From: Chara braunii
Taxonomy: Eukaryota; Streptophyta; Charophyceae; Charales; Characeae
Reading direction: 5' to 3'
DNA length: 20,582 nt
Assembly (NCBI GenBank): GCA_003427395.1
Contig: BFEA01000261.1
Span: forward strand, 432,105-452,686
Below are positions 1 through 9,818 of the stretch, piece after piece. The notes below the pieces were generated by a model. It saw nothing but the letters and a program-made list of their open reading frames with translations. It had not been told where the DNA came from and made no database searches. A program made the position numbers and the translations under genes. Position 1 is the stretch's first letter; every line of letters begins with the position of its first letter.

Positions 1-378
1 AAATAAAAATAAAAAGAGAATTAAATTTAGTGAGTGCCTGAGCATGTTTTCGACACCGCCATCTTTGGCGATTTTTCATTTTTCTTTGGCATAGCTAAAT
101 GCCCTGAAATTCACAGATGTGTACTTCACATAATACAAAACCCACTAAAAAAGTTTCAAAAAATAATAAAATTGTTTAGACCCCGAACTAAAGTGAAAAC
201 AAAAAGTAAAAAGTGAAAAAAAACGTGGGCGAGCACGTTTTGACACCGCCCTATTTGGCGATTTTTAATTCTTATTTGGCTAAGAGAAATGACTTGAAAA
301 TTTATAGGCATGTACCTCACATCATAGAGAAGTCGTAAAAAAACATTCAGAAAAAAAAAAATATTTTTAGGCCCCGAA
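1..378. repeat. AT-rich tandem repeat, two units of about 190 bp
   Basis: Two adjacent diverged units are seen. GACACCGCC lies at 52-60 and again at 242-250, each followed by a TTTGGCGATTTTT block. CCCCGAA closes both units at about 181-187 and 372-378. The period is 190-191 bp, and by eye about three quarters of the positions agree. The left unit runs into the window edge, so the array may be longer. No gene is evident; the short open frames here are AT-rich chance frames. Nature unknown: satellite or internal repeat of a transposable element. Confidence 0.75.
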
Positions 379-600
379 ATATTATTTGGCGGGGGCCAAA
401 CGCCGTCGGGTTCGGGCCTCGTACGGGACCCCGAACGCCCGAACGTACGGAGGTCTGCCCGGGGGCCTCCGTACGTACGGGCTGGTAACCCTGGCGCCAG
501 GCACATTCGGGACCGAATGTAAGGAGAGCGAGGTTATGGCGGACGGGAAGATGCGTAGCGCGCTCGATTCTTCACAAAATCGAGCGAAGTAAGGAGCTAG
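379..600. repeat. cluster of perfect palindromes
   Basis: A GC-rich block begins abruptly after the AT-rich repeat. It holds four inverted repeats. CGTACGGAGG (444-453) pairs with CCTCCGTACG (466-475) across a 12-nt loop. CTGGCGCCAG (491-500) is self-complementary. ACATTCGG and CCGAATGT (503-520) flank a 2-nt centre. CGCTCGATT (561-569) pairs with AATCGAGCG (578-586). No coding sequence is recognised. The last palindrome has a diverged relative at 3699-3728. Confidence 0.7.
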
Positions 601-805
601 ATAGAGGTTCTAAGGGTCTGCGAAGCCAATCGTGATGTTAGTTTTAAGAGAGAGTTAGTGGAGTAGGAGTTAGTAAGAAAACTTACTGCGCCGAGGGAAA
701 AGCAGACTGCAAAGAGGAAATGCACGTAGCCGGCATTTGGTGGTAGGTTCAATCGATCTTGCTTCCTTAGTCGACGTGAGTAGAGTAAAGGGCGTAGCGA
801 TAGGA

Positions 806-1147
806 GACTTACCTGAAGGGGGTGCGTTATAGATCCGACGGTGAGAGTAGCCACTCGTCGTCTCCCTGCGGATATGGCTTGAAAGCAGGGGTGATCCGTC
901 CGGATGAGTTAGACGTGGAGGGTAGGCTTAGCGGTGTGGTAATCTGGAGCCGCGCCCGGGAAAGCTGAGCTGTCGGGCTGTCAACGTACCTGTCCGCAGA
1001 TCAGCGGAAGATTAATTCGATATTGCGTATCCGAACAAAAGGGGGCTGTGTGATTGCAACCGCGGAGATGGGGACTTACCCGTTGGCCGGTGCGTAACTC
1101 CGATCGTTGAGAAAAGTAGCTTCGATCTACCTCTCCGCATGAATGGG
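806..1147 (-). repeat. diverged tandem pair of about 75 bp bearing splice-donor-like sites
   Basis: The segments 806-877 and 1073-1147 align by eye. Each opens with GACTTACC, followed by GGTGCGT, a GATC..G block, GAGAGTAG or GAAAAGTAG and a CCT/CTCC..GC..ATGG block. On the minus strand each reads as an exon-like end followed by GTAAGT, a consensus 5' splice site. No recognisable protein is encoded upstream of either donor. Possibly the remains of a duplicated minus-strand exon. The rest of 600-1300 shows nothing I recognise. Confidence 0.4.
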
Positions 1148-1299
1148 TGGGCGGCAGTGTATCGGCCCACGTGCTAGCGGGAGGTTCATACCGACTTGCT
1201 CATCTTGATCCGTGGCAAACGTCGGTTCCGCCCGCTGGTGGTGCCCGTCGTCGTCTAGCTCGATCCTTGCGAGGTGCTGCCGGTTCCGGTTGCAGTGAT

Positions 1300-3090
1300 C
1301 TCCCGGGGCATTAATCGCCGCTGGTGTTCAGACGACCGTGGATGCAAAAACGCTTGGTATGCGCACGCACCAAGAACCGGAAAGGGGGGGGCATCCATCT
1401 GCAGTACGTGGAAGAGGCATGTCGGGTGGCTAGTGTTACCGATCGCGTGAGAGGTCGAGCTACTTGTTGTGGTAGTGTGTTTCGTCGTTTTGCTGCCACA
1501 TTATCACCCACTGACCGTGCTTTCCTGCGTGCCTGGCGGAGTGGCTGGTGCCTAGTGCCTAGCCTTGGAGTCAGTCCGCTTGTCCCAGCTTCTGCAGTTT
1601 GCCACAGCATTGCGGGGGTGGATGTGGGTCACCGGGCTGCTGACAATTGTGTGATCTGCGGTGCTCTTATTACTGGTGCTACGAGCTGGGCATGAACTGC
1701 CTTTAATTGACTGTGCGTAGGCGGGTGCTGGCTGCTGAGGACTACTAGCTTACCGTGGCTGCTAAAGACTATGGTCATTGTTGTTGACCACCGCTGTGCA
1801 CAACTGCAGCTACTACGGGCCAGACACAGATTACTAGTTACTGCAGGTGGCGCTGACGGCGTGAATACCCTTACAAGGGTATCCGCGCTGGTTTTTGCAA
1901 GCGACAGAAAATGATTCTGGTTTGAAGTCTGAGTATACCGCGCTAGGCGCGGCCGCGTCTGTGATTTACGATTGACTGGTTGGTTGGCTAGTATAGAGAG
2001 TGCGTGGGCGCGTAGGTTTAAGGCGCGCGTGATTCGTCTCCTGACGTTGATTACGAAACCGGCTCAGGGCGCCGGTCTGTTTATTTTTATTTCTATCTCT
2101 AAGTTTTTATTTTTGGTTGCTCTTGATTAAACAAGGAAAAAGGAGATATTTTCTTTCAATGGCTACGGTTGACCGAGTCGAGCGCGCGTGCGGAGAACGG
2201 CCCCGACGACGGCATCGGCAACGACGGCGCGACTTCGCGCGGTGAGCGGGGTGTCGTAGGATGGCGCGCGGGGTGATTATGGCACGGTATAAGCAAGCCG
2301 GCGCGGGCACTGGGAGCCGCGCAGCTGGGTTGTTGGCCAAAAACGCCGCGCCGCACCGCCTCATATGGGACTCCGCGGAGATGGGTTTTAGGCTTGGGCT
2401 TAGCCCTATAGGCTACGGCACTGGGTTGACAATACAGAGGGGCGGGGATTGAGGCCAGCAGGTGTTGGCGCAGTAGCTGCAGCGGAGCGTTAGGTCGACG
2501 ACCTGTGGGGTCGAGGGCCGCCAAGGCTATCCCCCTTGGTTTTGTTTACGGACGCATGGCGGGCCCGATCCACGGGACTGATGGGGCGCCAGCAGTCCCG
2601 TTGTTCCCCGATATTAATCCTTTATTTTTATTCCCCCCCCCCCCCCCCCTTTTTCGCTTTTATTTACCGCATCCCGTTTTGGGACGCCGGACTGCGGCAG
2701 GAGCGCATGGGGGTGGGTTGTATTTGCAGGGTTGCCTGGAGTGCAATTATGAACTGTCTTCGTGCGGCGCCGAAGCTACCGCGGGTCGCGGTACAAGAAA
2801 AGGGGGGGGGCAACAGTATGATAGCAGCCGGGGACAAAGGGGCGAGTGACATGGGACGGATTCTGGGGTCAGGTACATGCAGGAAGGGTGAGCAGGCCAC
2901 GGCGGGTAGTGGCTGCAGTGAAGCAACAGGGGCTAAGGCTCTAAGGCGGAAACAGTGAGGAGGGCGGCCGCACCTGGACAGGGGTGGCACCGGGTGCATC
3001 CAGCAGTGAAAGGCTGGTTGGCCCGTCCCGTAGCTGGGTCCGCCCGACGGCTGCCTGTTGAGGTGGCCAAGGGGCGCCAGCCGGTTCTGA
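1300..3090. other. stretch with no recognised gene
   Basis: Open frames of 85-140 codons occur on both strands (for example plus 1324-1695) but resemble no family I know, and several overlap each other. Visible landmarks are a perfect hairpin ATACCCTT-ac-AAGGGTAT at 1865-1882, ACCGGC/GCCGGT at 2058-2063 and 2071-2076, and a run of 17 C at 2633-2649 followed by T5. I see no RNA gene or mobile element here. Confidence 0.5.
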
Positions 3091-3187
3091 GTCCTTCGGG
3101 ACATCCGTAAGACTTGGAACGATACAGGGGAGGCCGGTACGGCCCCTGCGCAAGAATGACACGCATAAATCGGGAGGCGGTCCGAAG
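3091..3187 (+). pseudogene. U6 snRNA pseudogene or highly diverged U6 copy
   Basis: The segment aligns end to end with plant U6 small nuclear RNA, the catalytic RNA of the spliceosome. It has a 5' stem-loop (GTCC-TTC-GGGAC), then ACATCCG, TTGGAACGATACAG, GGCCCCTGCGCAAG, ATGACACGCATAAATCG and a GGTCC near the end. Differences are mostly A-to-G and T-to-C transitions. The invariant ACAGAGA box reads ACAGGGG, which should abolish 5' splice-site recognition. The 5' stem is one base pair shorter than in the plant form I recall. I see no TATA box about 30 bp upstream, no plant upstream sequence element and no T-run terminator downstream. I therefore call a pseudogene; a transcribed variant cannot be excluded. 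Recognition rests on memory of U6, not on a search. Confidence 0.85.
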
Positions 3188-4087
3188 GCCGAATCAATTC
3201 TCTTTGGCATTCAGGCATTCGGCTGGCCGTCGGACCGTGCAACGATAGAGAGCCGGGGTTGGCGTCAACCCGGGCTGAAGAACGGAGAAGGTGGAGGAGT
3301 GAATCGAGGTGGAGGACCGGGCCAGGTGCGTCAGAGGCTGGCGAGGCAGTGAGAACGCCGGGCTGGCCACTGTGACGGGCGACGGGTGGACGGGCGCAAA
3401 GGCGGAGTAGCAAGGAGGGTGGCCGAACCCAGGCGCGGCATCGCGCCAGATGCATTCGGCAGGGAGGGCAGTGGAGCGATGGCGGGGGAGCAAGCCGGGC
3501 GCAGTCCGAGAAGTGTAACCCTCTCGTTCCTGAGCGGAATCGGGAGAGGGAAAAGGCGATCCTGGGGATTTGGTGTTGGGCGAAGATGATGGCGGGGTCA
3601 GAATAAGTGATAGGTTAGTAAATTAGGAGTTAGTAAGGAATAGACGTGTGCGGAAGCTATGGCGGGAGGGATGATAGTGGGAGTTAAAAATTTGGGATCC
3701 CGCTCGATTCTCGACGGATTCGAGCGGGGTAAGATGCAAAACTGAGTTTTTAAGGTCGGGCGGCTTCAAAACTGTCGTTAGTTCGGGTAGTAGATGAGTA
3801 AAGTGAAAGTTAGTAAGGGGAAGCATGTCGGGGATGTGGCGAGGGGAAGGGGAAACGAGCATATCTGGCTCGTTCGGGACTAGTTTTGACGAGGGGGAGC
3901 AGCGGTTACGGGGTTTTAAAGTCGGACGACTCCGGTGATAAAGTCGGATTTGGAAGTTAGTAGGGGGATTCGGTGGTGTGAGAAGTACTGGCTGTGGAAG
4001 GGAGTGTACCCGGACGTTACGTGCGTCCGGATTCATTCATAACCTGAGACGGGGGAGAGGGGCGATACGGGACGAAGGGGTGAGGGT

Positions 4088-4090
<3 letters not shown>
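3188..4090. other. stretch with no recognised gene; diverged internal repeats
   Basis: Purine-rich on the plus strand. A perfect 9-bp palindrome CCCGCTCGA/TCGAGCGGG lies at 3699-3707 and 3720-3728. Related phrases recur: TTTTTAAGGTCGGGCGGCTTC near 3745 and TTTTAAAGTCGGACGACTCC near 3914, and GTTAGTAAGGGGA and GTTAGTAGGGGGA near 3809 and 3955. A 137-codon open frame on the minus strand (3623-4036) spans these repeats and matches nothing I know. Confidence 0.45.
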
Positions 4091-4091
<1 letters not shown>

Positions 4092-4139
<48 letters not shown>

Positions 4140-4145
4140 GAGAGA
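4092..4145. repeat. GA dinucleotide microsatellite
   Basis: About 54 bases of alternating GA with one GGG interruption near 4128-4130. On the minus strand this is a CT tract starting just after a GTAAGT splice-donor-like site (complement at 4150-4155). A shorter, broken version occurs at 8131-8156, again next to a donor-like site (8159-8164). Confidence 0.95.
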
Positions 4146-4156
4146 TGAACTTACCA

Positions 4157-4989
4157 CTAAGTGAAAACTGGCCGCGCTCGTCGTTGTACCGAAGACGGTT
4201 GTATCCGGTCGGGAGAAGGGCTAGATGCACTGACAAAGGGGGCCGGTATGAACCGGGAGTAGAAGTGCGCAGTTGGGGCGGAGGGAACGAAGGACGGTAT
4301 AGACGAGGGAATGAGAGGGCAGAAGGGAGGAGAAACGAGAAGGATACTTACCAGGCAGGTCGACGTGGAGGGGAGAACTAGGAGACGAGTCATAGGCTGC
4401 ATACTTAGTTGTTGGAGGAGTATACTGACCACCCCACCAAGCGGAGGGACTGCAGTTTCAGGTGGATCGGGGTTGCGCGGCTCATCCATCACTAGGGGCA
4501 GCACAGGTAGGTGGTAAGGATGCGGGCTGAGGAGGGGTACGGGCCCGACCGTGACTGCCACCAGATGTGCTTCTGATAACGAAGCCGCATTGAAGGGGCA
4601 AGCCGCAACAGGCTGGTTGAGGAGACCGTCACATTGATAGAAGGGCCGTTTGGCCTCGGTAAGTGAGCCTGCCGCATAAGGAGTCGGCAACCAGCGGCGC
4701 TGAGTAGTTGGCCACGTTCGTGGCAGAGTAAAGTTGTATATGCAGCATATTGCCGTCCCCACTTGCCATACTCCATAGCCATTATGCCTGGTGCTGGGCA
4801 CGCTTGTTGTCTGCCGGGGTGGGCAATTGAGAGGCGTCAACGGGGGATATTGGTATGCTTGGCTGACGGTTGCTGTCTCTCTTCAATTGCCGCGGACTGC
4901 TGCGGTTTGCTGGTTCTGGTGGCTGTTGCCAGACATTATGCTTGTTATAGCAGACAGCTGTTATGCCCGACTGTTGCCTAGTAGTGTAG
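4157..4989. other. left flank of duplicated region, no recognised gene
   Basis: Holds a 227-codon minus-strand open frame (4157-4840) with a proline-rich second half and no motif I recognise. Several other frames overlap it. A CTTACC complement of a splice donor lies at 4347-4352. Near 4605, CAACAGGCTG recurs at about 8763, an offset close to that of the downstream duplication, so homology probably continues at lower identity through this flank. Whether a minus-strand exon is present cannot be decided from sequence alone. Confidence 0.35.
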
Positions 4990-5417
4990 CCCGCTATTGA
5001 CGCCTGGCCGGCTGGCATCGGACGGAGGGGCGGCGGGCAGCTGTTGAAGGAGGAGGTTGTTATTGTGAACCAGGAGGTTGTCCGAAGACCAGCAGCTGGT
5101 GGTTGATCTCAGTTGACCGGCGACCGCGGGTTTGGCCGCCATTGCGGGGCCCTCAGGCGTATCGAGGAAACAAGGCCCCCTCCAGCGAGTCTGAGCGCAA
5201 CCTGCTTGGATCTGAGAGTCTGAAAACCTTCTCACCCTGCCTTTCTTACTCCGAGTCTAGTCTGTTGGTTCTGAGGGGAAGGCGGCAGGCGGGATTGCAA
5301 CCCGTAATCCGCGCCAAGGCCTTGTGGGAGGTTTGCCCCATCGATTGCGGGAGCTCTGTCGGGACTCAGGCGGAGTCCTGGAGGCAGGGAACTGCGTGGT
5401 AATTCCTTGACTCCCTC

Positions 5418-5423
5418 TATAAA
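5418..5423 (+). promoter_or_regulatory. conserved TATA box candidate, copy 1
   Basis: TATAAA sits in CTATAA-acccaa-TTATAG, itself a 6-bp inverted repeat. The same TATAAA occurs at 9567-9572 in copy 2, about 260 bp before the first stem-loop in each. It would suit plus-strand transcription starting near 5450. Inferred from position and conservation only. Confidence 0.4.
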
Positions 5424-5676
5424 CCCAATTATAGCCCATATCTATACTTCTTTCTACGTTTGACTGATTGTACTGCATGCATCCCGTACTTTGACTCTGG
5501 TTTGACTTTCAGGTTCTAAATTAAGATTAAGTAAAGGAACGCGTGTGCAGTCTCAGTTTCAGTTTTGTTGTTTGACTGAAGGCAGATTGTGAACGAAAAG
5601 GAGGTTGCATCTGGGGGAAGGTTGGGAGGAAGGCAGTATTGTGTGCAGACTGATTGAGTCGTCGAGGCTGGGAGGT

Positions 5677-6510
5677 CCCCATAAGTTTGGGGAAGCTCAA
5701 CGCTTTGTTTATTTTTGACTTGCATGGAGCCTCAGGCTGCTCTATAAGTTTAGGTAGCCTGAAGCTCTGGAGGCTGGGATGTCCCCATAAGTTTGGGGAG
5801 ATCTGGTGTTGTGAAGTGCATGGAGGGTCAGGACGCTCTATAAGTTCAGGAGACCTGACTGCTCTGACTTGCGAGGGTTGGTTGTGCTTGGCTTTCAGGG
5901 GCTCAGGGCACTCTATAAGTTTAGGTACCCTGGGTCGCCTTGTTTATATGGGAGTTCTTCCTGTTTCTTTGTTTCTAAACGAGGAGGGTCTGAACCGCTC
6001 TATAAGCTTAGGTGGTTTGGCCCTTCTCCTGTTTTGTTCTGAAAACCTCTCTATAAGTTTAGGTAGTCCGACCCGAGACCTCGCACATGCTGGAGCCCAA
6101 TGGGTATAAATTGGCTATACTATATTACTATTCTATCTACGAACAGTCTAGTCAGGCGCGGGCTCCATAGGATTGGACAGACTGACTATAGCTTATCATA
6201 ATTCGAAGAGAGTATAATCAAGAGATATAACTGAAGGTAAACTTGGGCAGGCTGAGCAACGTTCTAAGATGAGCGGCTTAGCCCTATGTCCATTTGGAAG
6301 ACTAAGTGCAGAGAGGTATATATAACTTGGCTAATTAAACAGTTCAGGGCGACTAGAGTGGTCTAGTCATATGCCCAAAGAAGAGAAAAGTAGTAGTGCC
6401 CTCTGTTTGTGTATACTTGGCCAAGTCAGAACGCTCTATAAGTTTAGGTATTCTGACTTTAGGTCCGGCTAAGTTGGGCGCGCTCTGTAAGTTCAGGTGG
6501 CCTAGCCTAT
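5677..6510 (+). ncRNA. array of stem-loops with shared loop core, copy 1
   Basis: Nine sites carry the loop core (C)TCTATAAGTTTAGG or the shorter ATAAGTTT, each flanked by complementary arms that differ from site to site. CCCC/GGGG at 5677-5692. TCAGGCT/AGCCTGA at 5732-5738 and 5756-5762. TCCCC/GGGGA at 5782-5799. GTCAGG/CCTGAC at 5827-5832 and 5854-5859. CAGGG/CCCTG at 5904-5908 and 5928-5932. AACC/GGTT at 5993-5996 and 6014-6017. AAGTCAGAA/TTCTGACTT at 6423-6431 and 6451-6459. GGCTA/TAGCC at 6467-6471 and 6503-6507. A ninth near 6045-6070 keeps the core but has poor arms. Fixed loop with variable paired stems is the pattern of a structured RNA. No known family matches. Confidence 0.6.
6347..6376 (+). 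ncRNA. conserved tetraloop hairpin, copy 1
   Basis: GACTAGA (6351-6357), loop GTGG and TCTAGTC (6362-6368) form a perfect 7-bp stem. GGGC (6347-6350) and GCCC (6373-6376) can extend it. Copy 2 keeps the hairpin at 10519-10536 with loop ACGG and one G-T pair. It lacks the TCTATAAGTTTAGG core, so it is a separate element of the same module. Confidence 0.6.
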
Positions 6511-6798
6511 GTCGTATGTAAGCTGGGTATAAGGGGTTAAATCATTGAAAGATCATGAACTATTGTTTGTCCTGAATGATTTGGGGATGGCGAGAGTATT
6601 TACCTTTGTGGTTTGGCCTGCATGTGACTGAGTGAGGCTACTACTTGGTTTAGGTTTCAGTTTGATAGGTAGTCGCTTTAGTCGCTCGCCACGTGCTCGA
6701 GCCATAGGACTTAGTTCCAATTCCTGCATTTTCTGAGCTAAGTTTTTTCTTACTTAGATCAATTCTCGCATTTTCTGGGATCATTTGTTATACTTGGC

Positions 6799-7380
6799 TT
6801 TGTATAAATCTTGGCAAGCTACTTTCTCTACGGGAAGCACTGCCGAAATTTTTACAAATCCAAGGAGTTAGTCAACTTTTGACTTGTCAAAGTTCAACTT
6901 ATCTATTCTTTGTATCTGACTTAGTAAAAATTTGGAAGGTCTTATTTTCTAAAGGGAGTGTTGCCCAAATTTTTGCTAATTCAGGGAGTTAGACAAAATT
7001 GGACTTTGAGAAGTCAAGGTTATTTTCAGAGCCTTAACTTAACCTTCTATAAATTTTGGAATAACACTTTTCTAAAGGGAGTGCTGCCGAAATTTCTGCA
7101 AAACTAAGGCGTTGGTTAAATCTTGTCTAAGTTTAACCCAAGTTGTCTTTTGAGTTCATATCTGATTTAGTATAAATTTGGAAAGTCTCCCTTTCTAAAG
7201 GGAATTGCTGCCAAAATTTTTGCTAATTCAGGGAGTTAGGCAGAATTTGACTTTCCACAGTTGGAGATTATTTTTGTCTTCATACTTGGGCGCATATAAA
7301 TTATGAAAAGACACTTTTCCTACGGGAAGCGCTGCCAGAATTTTTTTGATTTAGACGAGTTAGATTATATTTTGACAGGT
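6799..7380 (+). repeat. tandem array of five units of about 124 bp, copy 1
   Basis: Unit anchors of the form AAAGGGAGTGCTGCC lie near 6828, 6951, 7074, 7196 and 7322. Each unit brings an AAATTT..GG arm, a TTTCT..AGGGA centre and a CC..AAATTT arm about 30 nt downstream. Examples: AAAAATTTGG (6926-6935) with CCAAATTTTT (6965-6974), a perfect 10-bp stem; AAATTTTGG (7051-7059) with CCGAAATTT (7087-7095), one G-T pair; TCCCTTT-ct-AAAGGGA (7188-7203) nested inside the fourth unit. Each unit then has a CAGGGAGTTA- or AAGGAGTTA-like segment and a GACTT..AAGTC-like tail. Confidence 0.8.
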
Positions 7381-7912
7381 GGCGATTCTGGCGATCCACC
7401 CTAAATAGGGGAGATTCTGCCATTAGTTCACCTTTGCTTTGGGCACCGGCTTAGAGGTAAGCTTGGACTTAGTTGGCAGGTAACTTTGAGAGAGAATGTG
7501 TTTTGGAGAATTATCCCCCATATGCTGATGATTTAGCTTGGGCGTTTGACCTATCTTGTGTTACAGGTCCTTTGGGGTGTCTGATTCGAAATCAGGACGA
7601 GATTCAGCTTGATCCCTTGAGGGTCATCTTCTATTATCACTGATAACAGGTCAGTTGTCGATTCGTCGGTTTACGATTCGACTCCAATCCACTCTTGCCA
7701 CTCAACCTAAAGGTTTTAGCCTTGTGGTTTGAATTGTTTCATTGTGTTTTTACTCGGACTTTATTGAATGGTCATTTAACTAAAGTACTGAGTATTTATT
7801 TTTGGGAGTTGCACAAAAGTGAGGTTTTCGTGGCTAAAGCGAGGGGTATGAGCATAGAAAATGGTTGAAGTTGACCCCGTGTAGTGCGTGGACCTTTGTT
7901 GTACCTTTAATG
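7381..7912 (+). ncRNA. conserved 3' block of the module, copy 1
   Basis: The best conserved part between copies. Hairpins seen: CTGATT-cga-AATCAG (7581-7595), TGATCC-cttga-GGGTCA (7610-7626, one T-G pair), CTATTATC-act-GATAACAG (7631-7649, one mismatch) and AAGG/CCTT around the CCTAAAGG phrase. No open frame is shared with copy 2. I read it as the 3' domain of a structured RNA; function unknown. Confidence 0.5.
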
Positions 7913-9112
7913 TGATTACATATCGCCGGAAAGAGTGTAAGGCCAGCGGCTAGGCAGGAGACTTAACGGTCGGTTGTATCTCAGCCAATAGGTCTGCTGC
8001 AACACTTGTTCTCGTAGTCGATGATAAGGAGGAGAAACCAGGGGCCGTGCCTTCCTACATCCATACGAAAGTCTTCCTCCCACTTAGTAGTGCGCAGGCA
8101 ACGAGCAGACGGGCGGGCCGAATGTTTGTAAAAGAGAGAGGGCGAGAGAGAAAAGAAGCTTACCCTGAAGGCGGACCAGCGATGCGGGGTGGGTCTGGAG
8201 AGTTCCGGTGCCTGGCTGATTTTTGGGAAGCTGCTCTAACATAGGACTGAGAAGTATCGGGTGAATCTTTCCCCATTCTAGCAGAAGGTTCAGTCTCATT
8301 TTGCGGCCCATTCAGTAAGTCATCGAGTAAGGCTGCTGTCACTCCTCGTCACCGCTGATACCGTAATAGTTAGGCTCATTCATATTCAACGTGGTTGTCT
8401 CCGATCGACCCTCTGAGTCAGTCTGCTGAGTAGACTGGGATAGCGAGATGAACGAGGATAGAAGTACACAGTGCGGCGGGGGCGACAGAGCCAGAAGACA
8501 GACAGTGCGGTGGGGGTAATGGAGCCAGAAGGCAGACAGAGGGCTGGGTTACGGTGCTGAACAGCAGAGGGCCATTGGACGGCTAACCGTGCGTATAGCT
8601 GCCTGTGCTTCCAGCAAAAGTTTCGTTTTCGTTTACACGGTTGACCCGACGCAACTTGAACAGTGGGAGTGAGGTGGCCACAAAAGGGGAAGTGAGAATT
8701 GAACTTGCCGTATTGGTAATTGTGACTATTTGCAGTAAGGCTCTACTACCTATGAAAACAGCTACAACAGGCTGCTTCAGATCTTGCGGTCAGCCCGCAC
8801 TCAGCCGTTCAGTTGGCTGTTCAAACTAGTCTGCGGAGGGGAGATTGCTGGAAAGGAACTGAACAGTGAAGACAGGCAGAGGCTACTGCTGTTCCGCCAA
8901 GCCACCAGTTACCGAGTTATTGTCCACTAAGCGGTCGCAAAGAGCTGTTGCATTGGGTTTCGGTTGTGAAGAGGGACTGCTGCAATATATTGCTGACATG
9001 CATTAGTAGGGATCGGTTGCGGGTCGTCCTTACCGCATTTAGCCGGTATAGCCATACTCGAATAAAGCAAAGGGAAATGCTCAACTCGAGAAACAACCTT
9101 TTTTTTCTTTGG
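7913..9112. other. spacer between module copies, no recognised gene
   Basis: Directly right of copy 1 the sequence is unrelated to that right of copy 2. It contains a GA-rich stretch (8131-8156) next to CTTACC (8159-8164), which reads on the minus strand as GTAAGC after a 60-codon open frame (8160-8342). A 34-bp tandem duplication lies at 8469-8536. Weak similarity to the flank left of copy 1 begins near 8763. The frames here are not recognised. Confidence 0.4.
8469..8536. repeat. 34-bp tandem duplication
   Basis: The units 8469-8502 and 8503-8536 both begin CAGTGCGG and continue through GGGGG and GAGCCAGAAG to CAGA. A few substitutions separate them. No coding or regulatory role is evident. 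Confidence 0.8.
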
Positions 9113-9566
9113 AGTCATAATTGCGGCTTAGATAGGAGAGGCGGCATCATGGTTGGTGGTAGTGATCATGTGTTTGGTGAGGGAGTTTATTGCTGCGAAC
9201 CAGGAGTACTACTGTGAATTAGACGAAAACAGAGGATCAACAGCCGACAGTTTGACCTCGGTTGACCGAACTGCTGCCCGTTTTGACCATCATTGCGGAA
9301 CCCTCAGGCGCACGAAGGTTACGAGGCCCTCTCCTGGGAGTTGAGTTTGTCCCTCTAATGTATATCGAGAGTCTGTATCCTCTCCTTCTACCTCTCTAAA
9401 TTTAAGTCTAGTCTGGTTCTGAGAGGAAGGCAGCAGGCGGGATTGCAACCCGTAGGACCGAAGCAAGACTCTATGGGGAGTCATCCCACCGATTGTGGGA
9501 GCTATGCCGGAACTCAGGAGGAGTTCTGGAGGCAGGGAACCGACAGGTAACCTGTTGCCTTCCATC

Positions 9567-9572
9567 TATAAA
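9567..9572 (+). promoter_or_regulatory. conserved TATA box candidate, copy 2
   Basis: TATAAA at the position equivalent to 5418-5423, in CTATAA-acctag-TTATA, so most of the small inverted repeat is kept too. No experimental support. Confidence 0.4.
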
Positions 9573-9818
9573 CCTAGTTATAACCCCTATCTGTATTACC
9601 CATTGCATCGCTGGCTAAATATATGAAATGCAGCCCTACCTTATTTTTGGTTTGACTTTCAGGACACTGAACCAGACTAAGTAAAGGAATGTATGGTTAA
9701 GTTCAGTTTCAACTTTATTGATTGTGTGAATTCAGATTGCTGAAAGGAATTGCATCTGGGGAAGGCAGGACGGAGGACTGTTTTGATTAAGGGTTTGACT
9801 GGGTCATTAAGGCTGGGA

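Larger units (their letters stand above)
4990..7912 (+). repeat. 2.9 kb duplicated non-coding module, copy 1
   Basis: Aligns co-linearly by eye with 9113-12035. It starts near the ATTG..GGC block around 4995 and stops near TGATTACA at 7905-7912; beyond that the copies diverge at once. Order of parts: a GC-richer 5' section, a TATAAA at 5418-5423, a stem-loop array (5677-6510), a linker, five tandem units of about 124 bp (6799-7380) and a conserved 3' block (7380-7910). Stops and frameshifts differ between copies, and the best conserved elements are stems and loops, so coding is unlikely. I infer a structured non-coding RNA gene or a repeat element with RNA structure; a segmental duplication of some other kind remains possible. 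Confidence 0.75.

Noticed and set aside
2664-3455. 263-codon open frame on the minus strand
   Set aside because: It runs straight through the U6-like sequence on the opposite strand, lies in GC-rich DNA and shows no domain, so it is most likely a chance frame.
4157-4840. 227-codon minus-strand open frame as a gene
   Set aside because: No recognised motif, overlapping alternatives in other frames, and no matching frame in the equivalent flank of copy 2. Left as part of an unassigned stretch.
5283-5312. tRNA T-arm-like CGGGTTGCAATCCCG on the minus strand, also near 9440
   Set aside because: It resembles a B box but with a changed core base, and no A box or cloverleaf is visible upstream in either copy.
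5654-6109. 151-codon open frame with repeated SISLG phrases
   Set aside because: The peptide repeats are the translated stem-loop cores (CTATAAGTTTAGG-like). The equivalent region of copy 2 has only a shorter frame (9750-10073). Explained by the repeat, not by coding.
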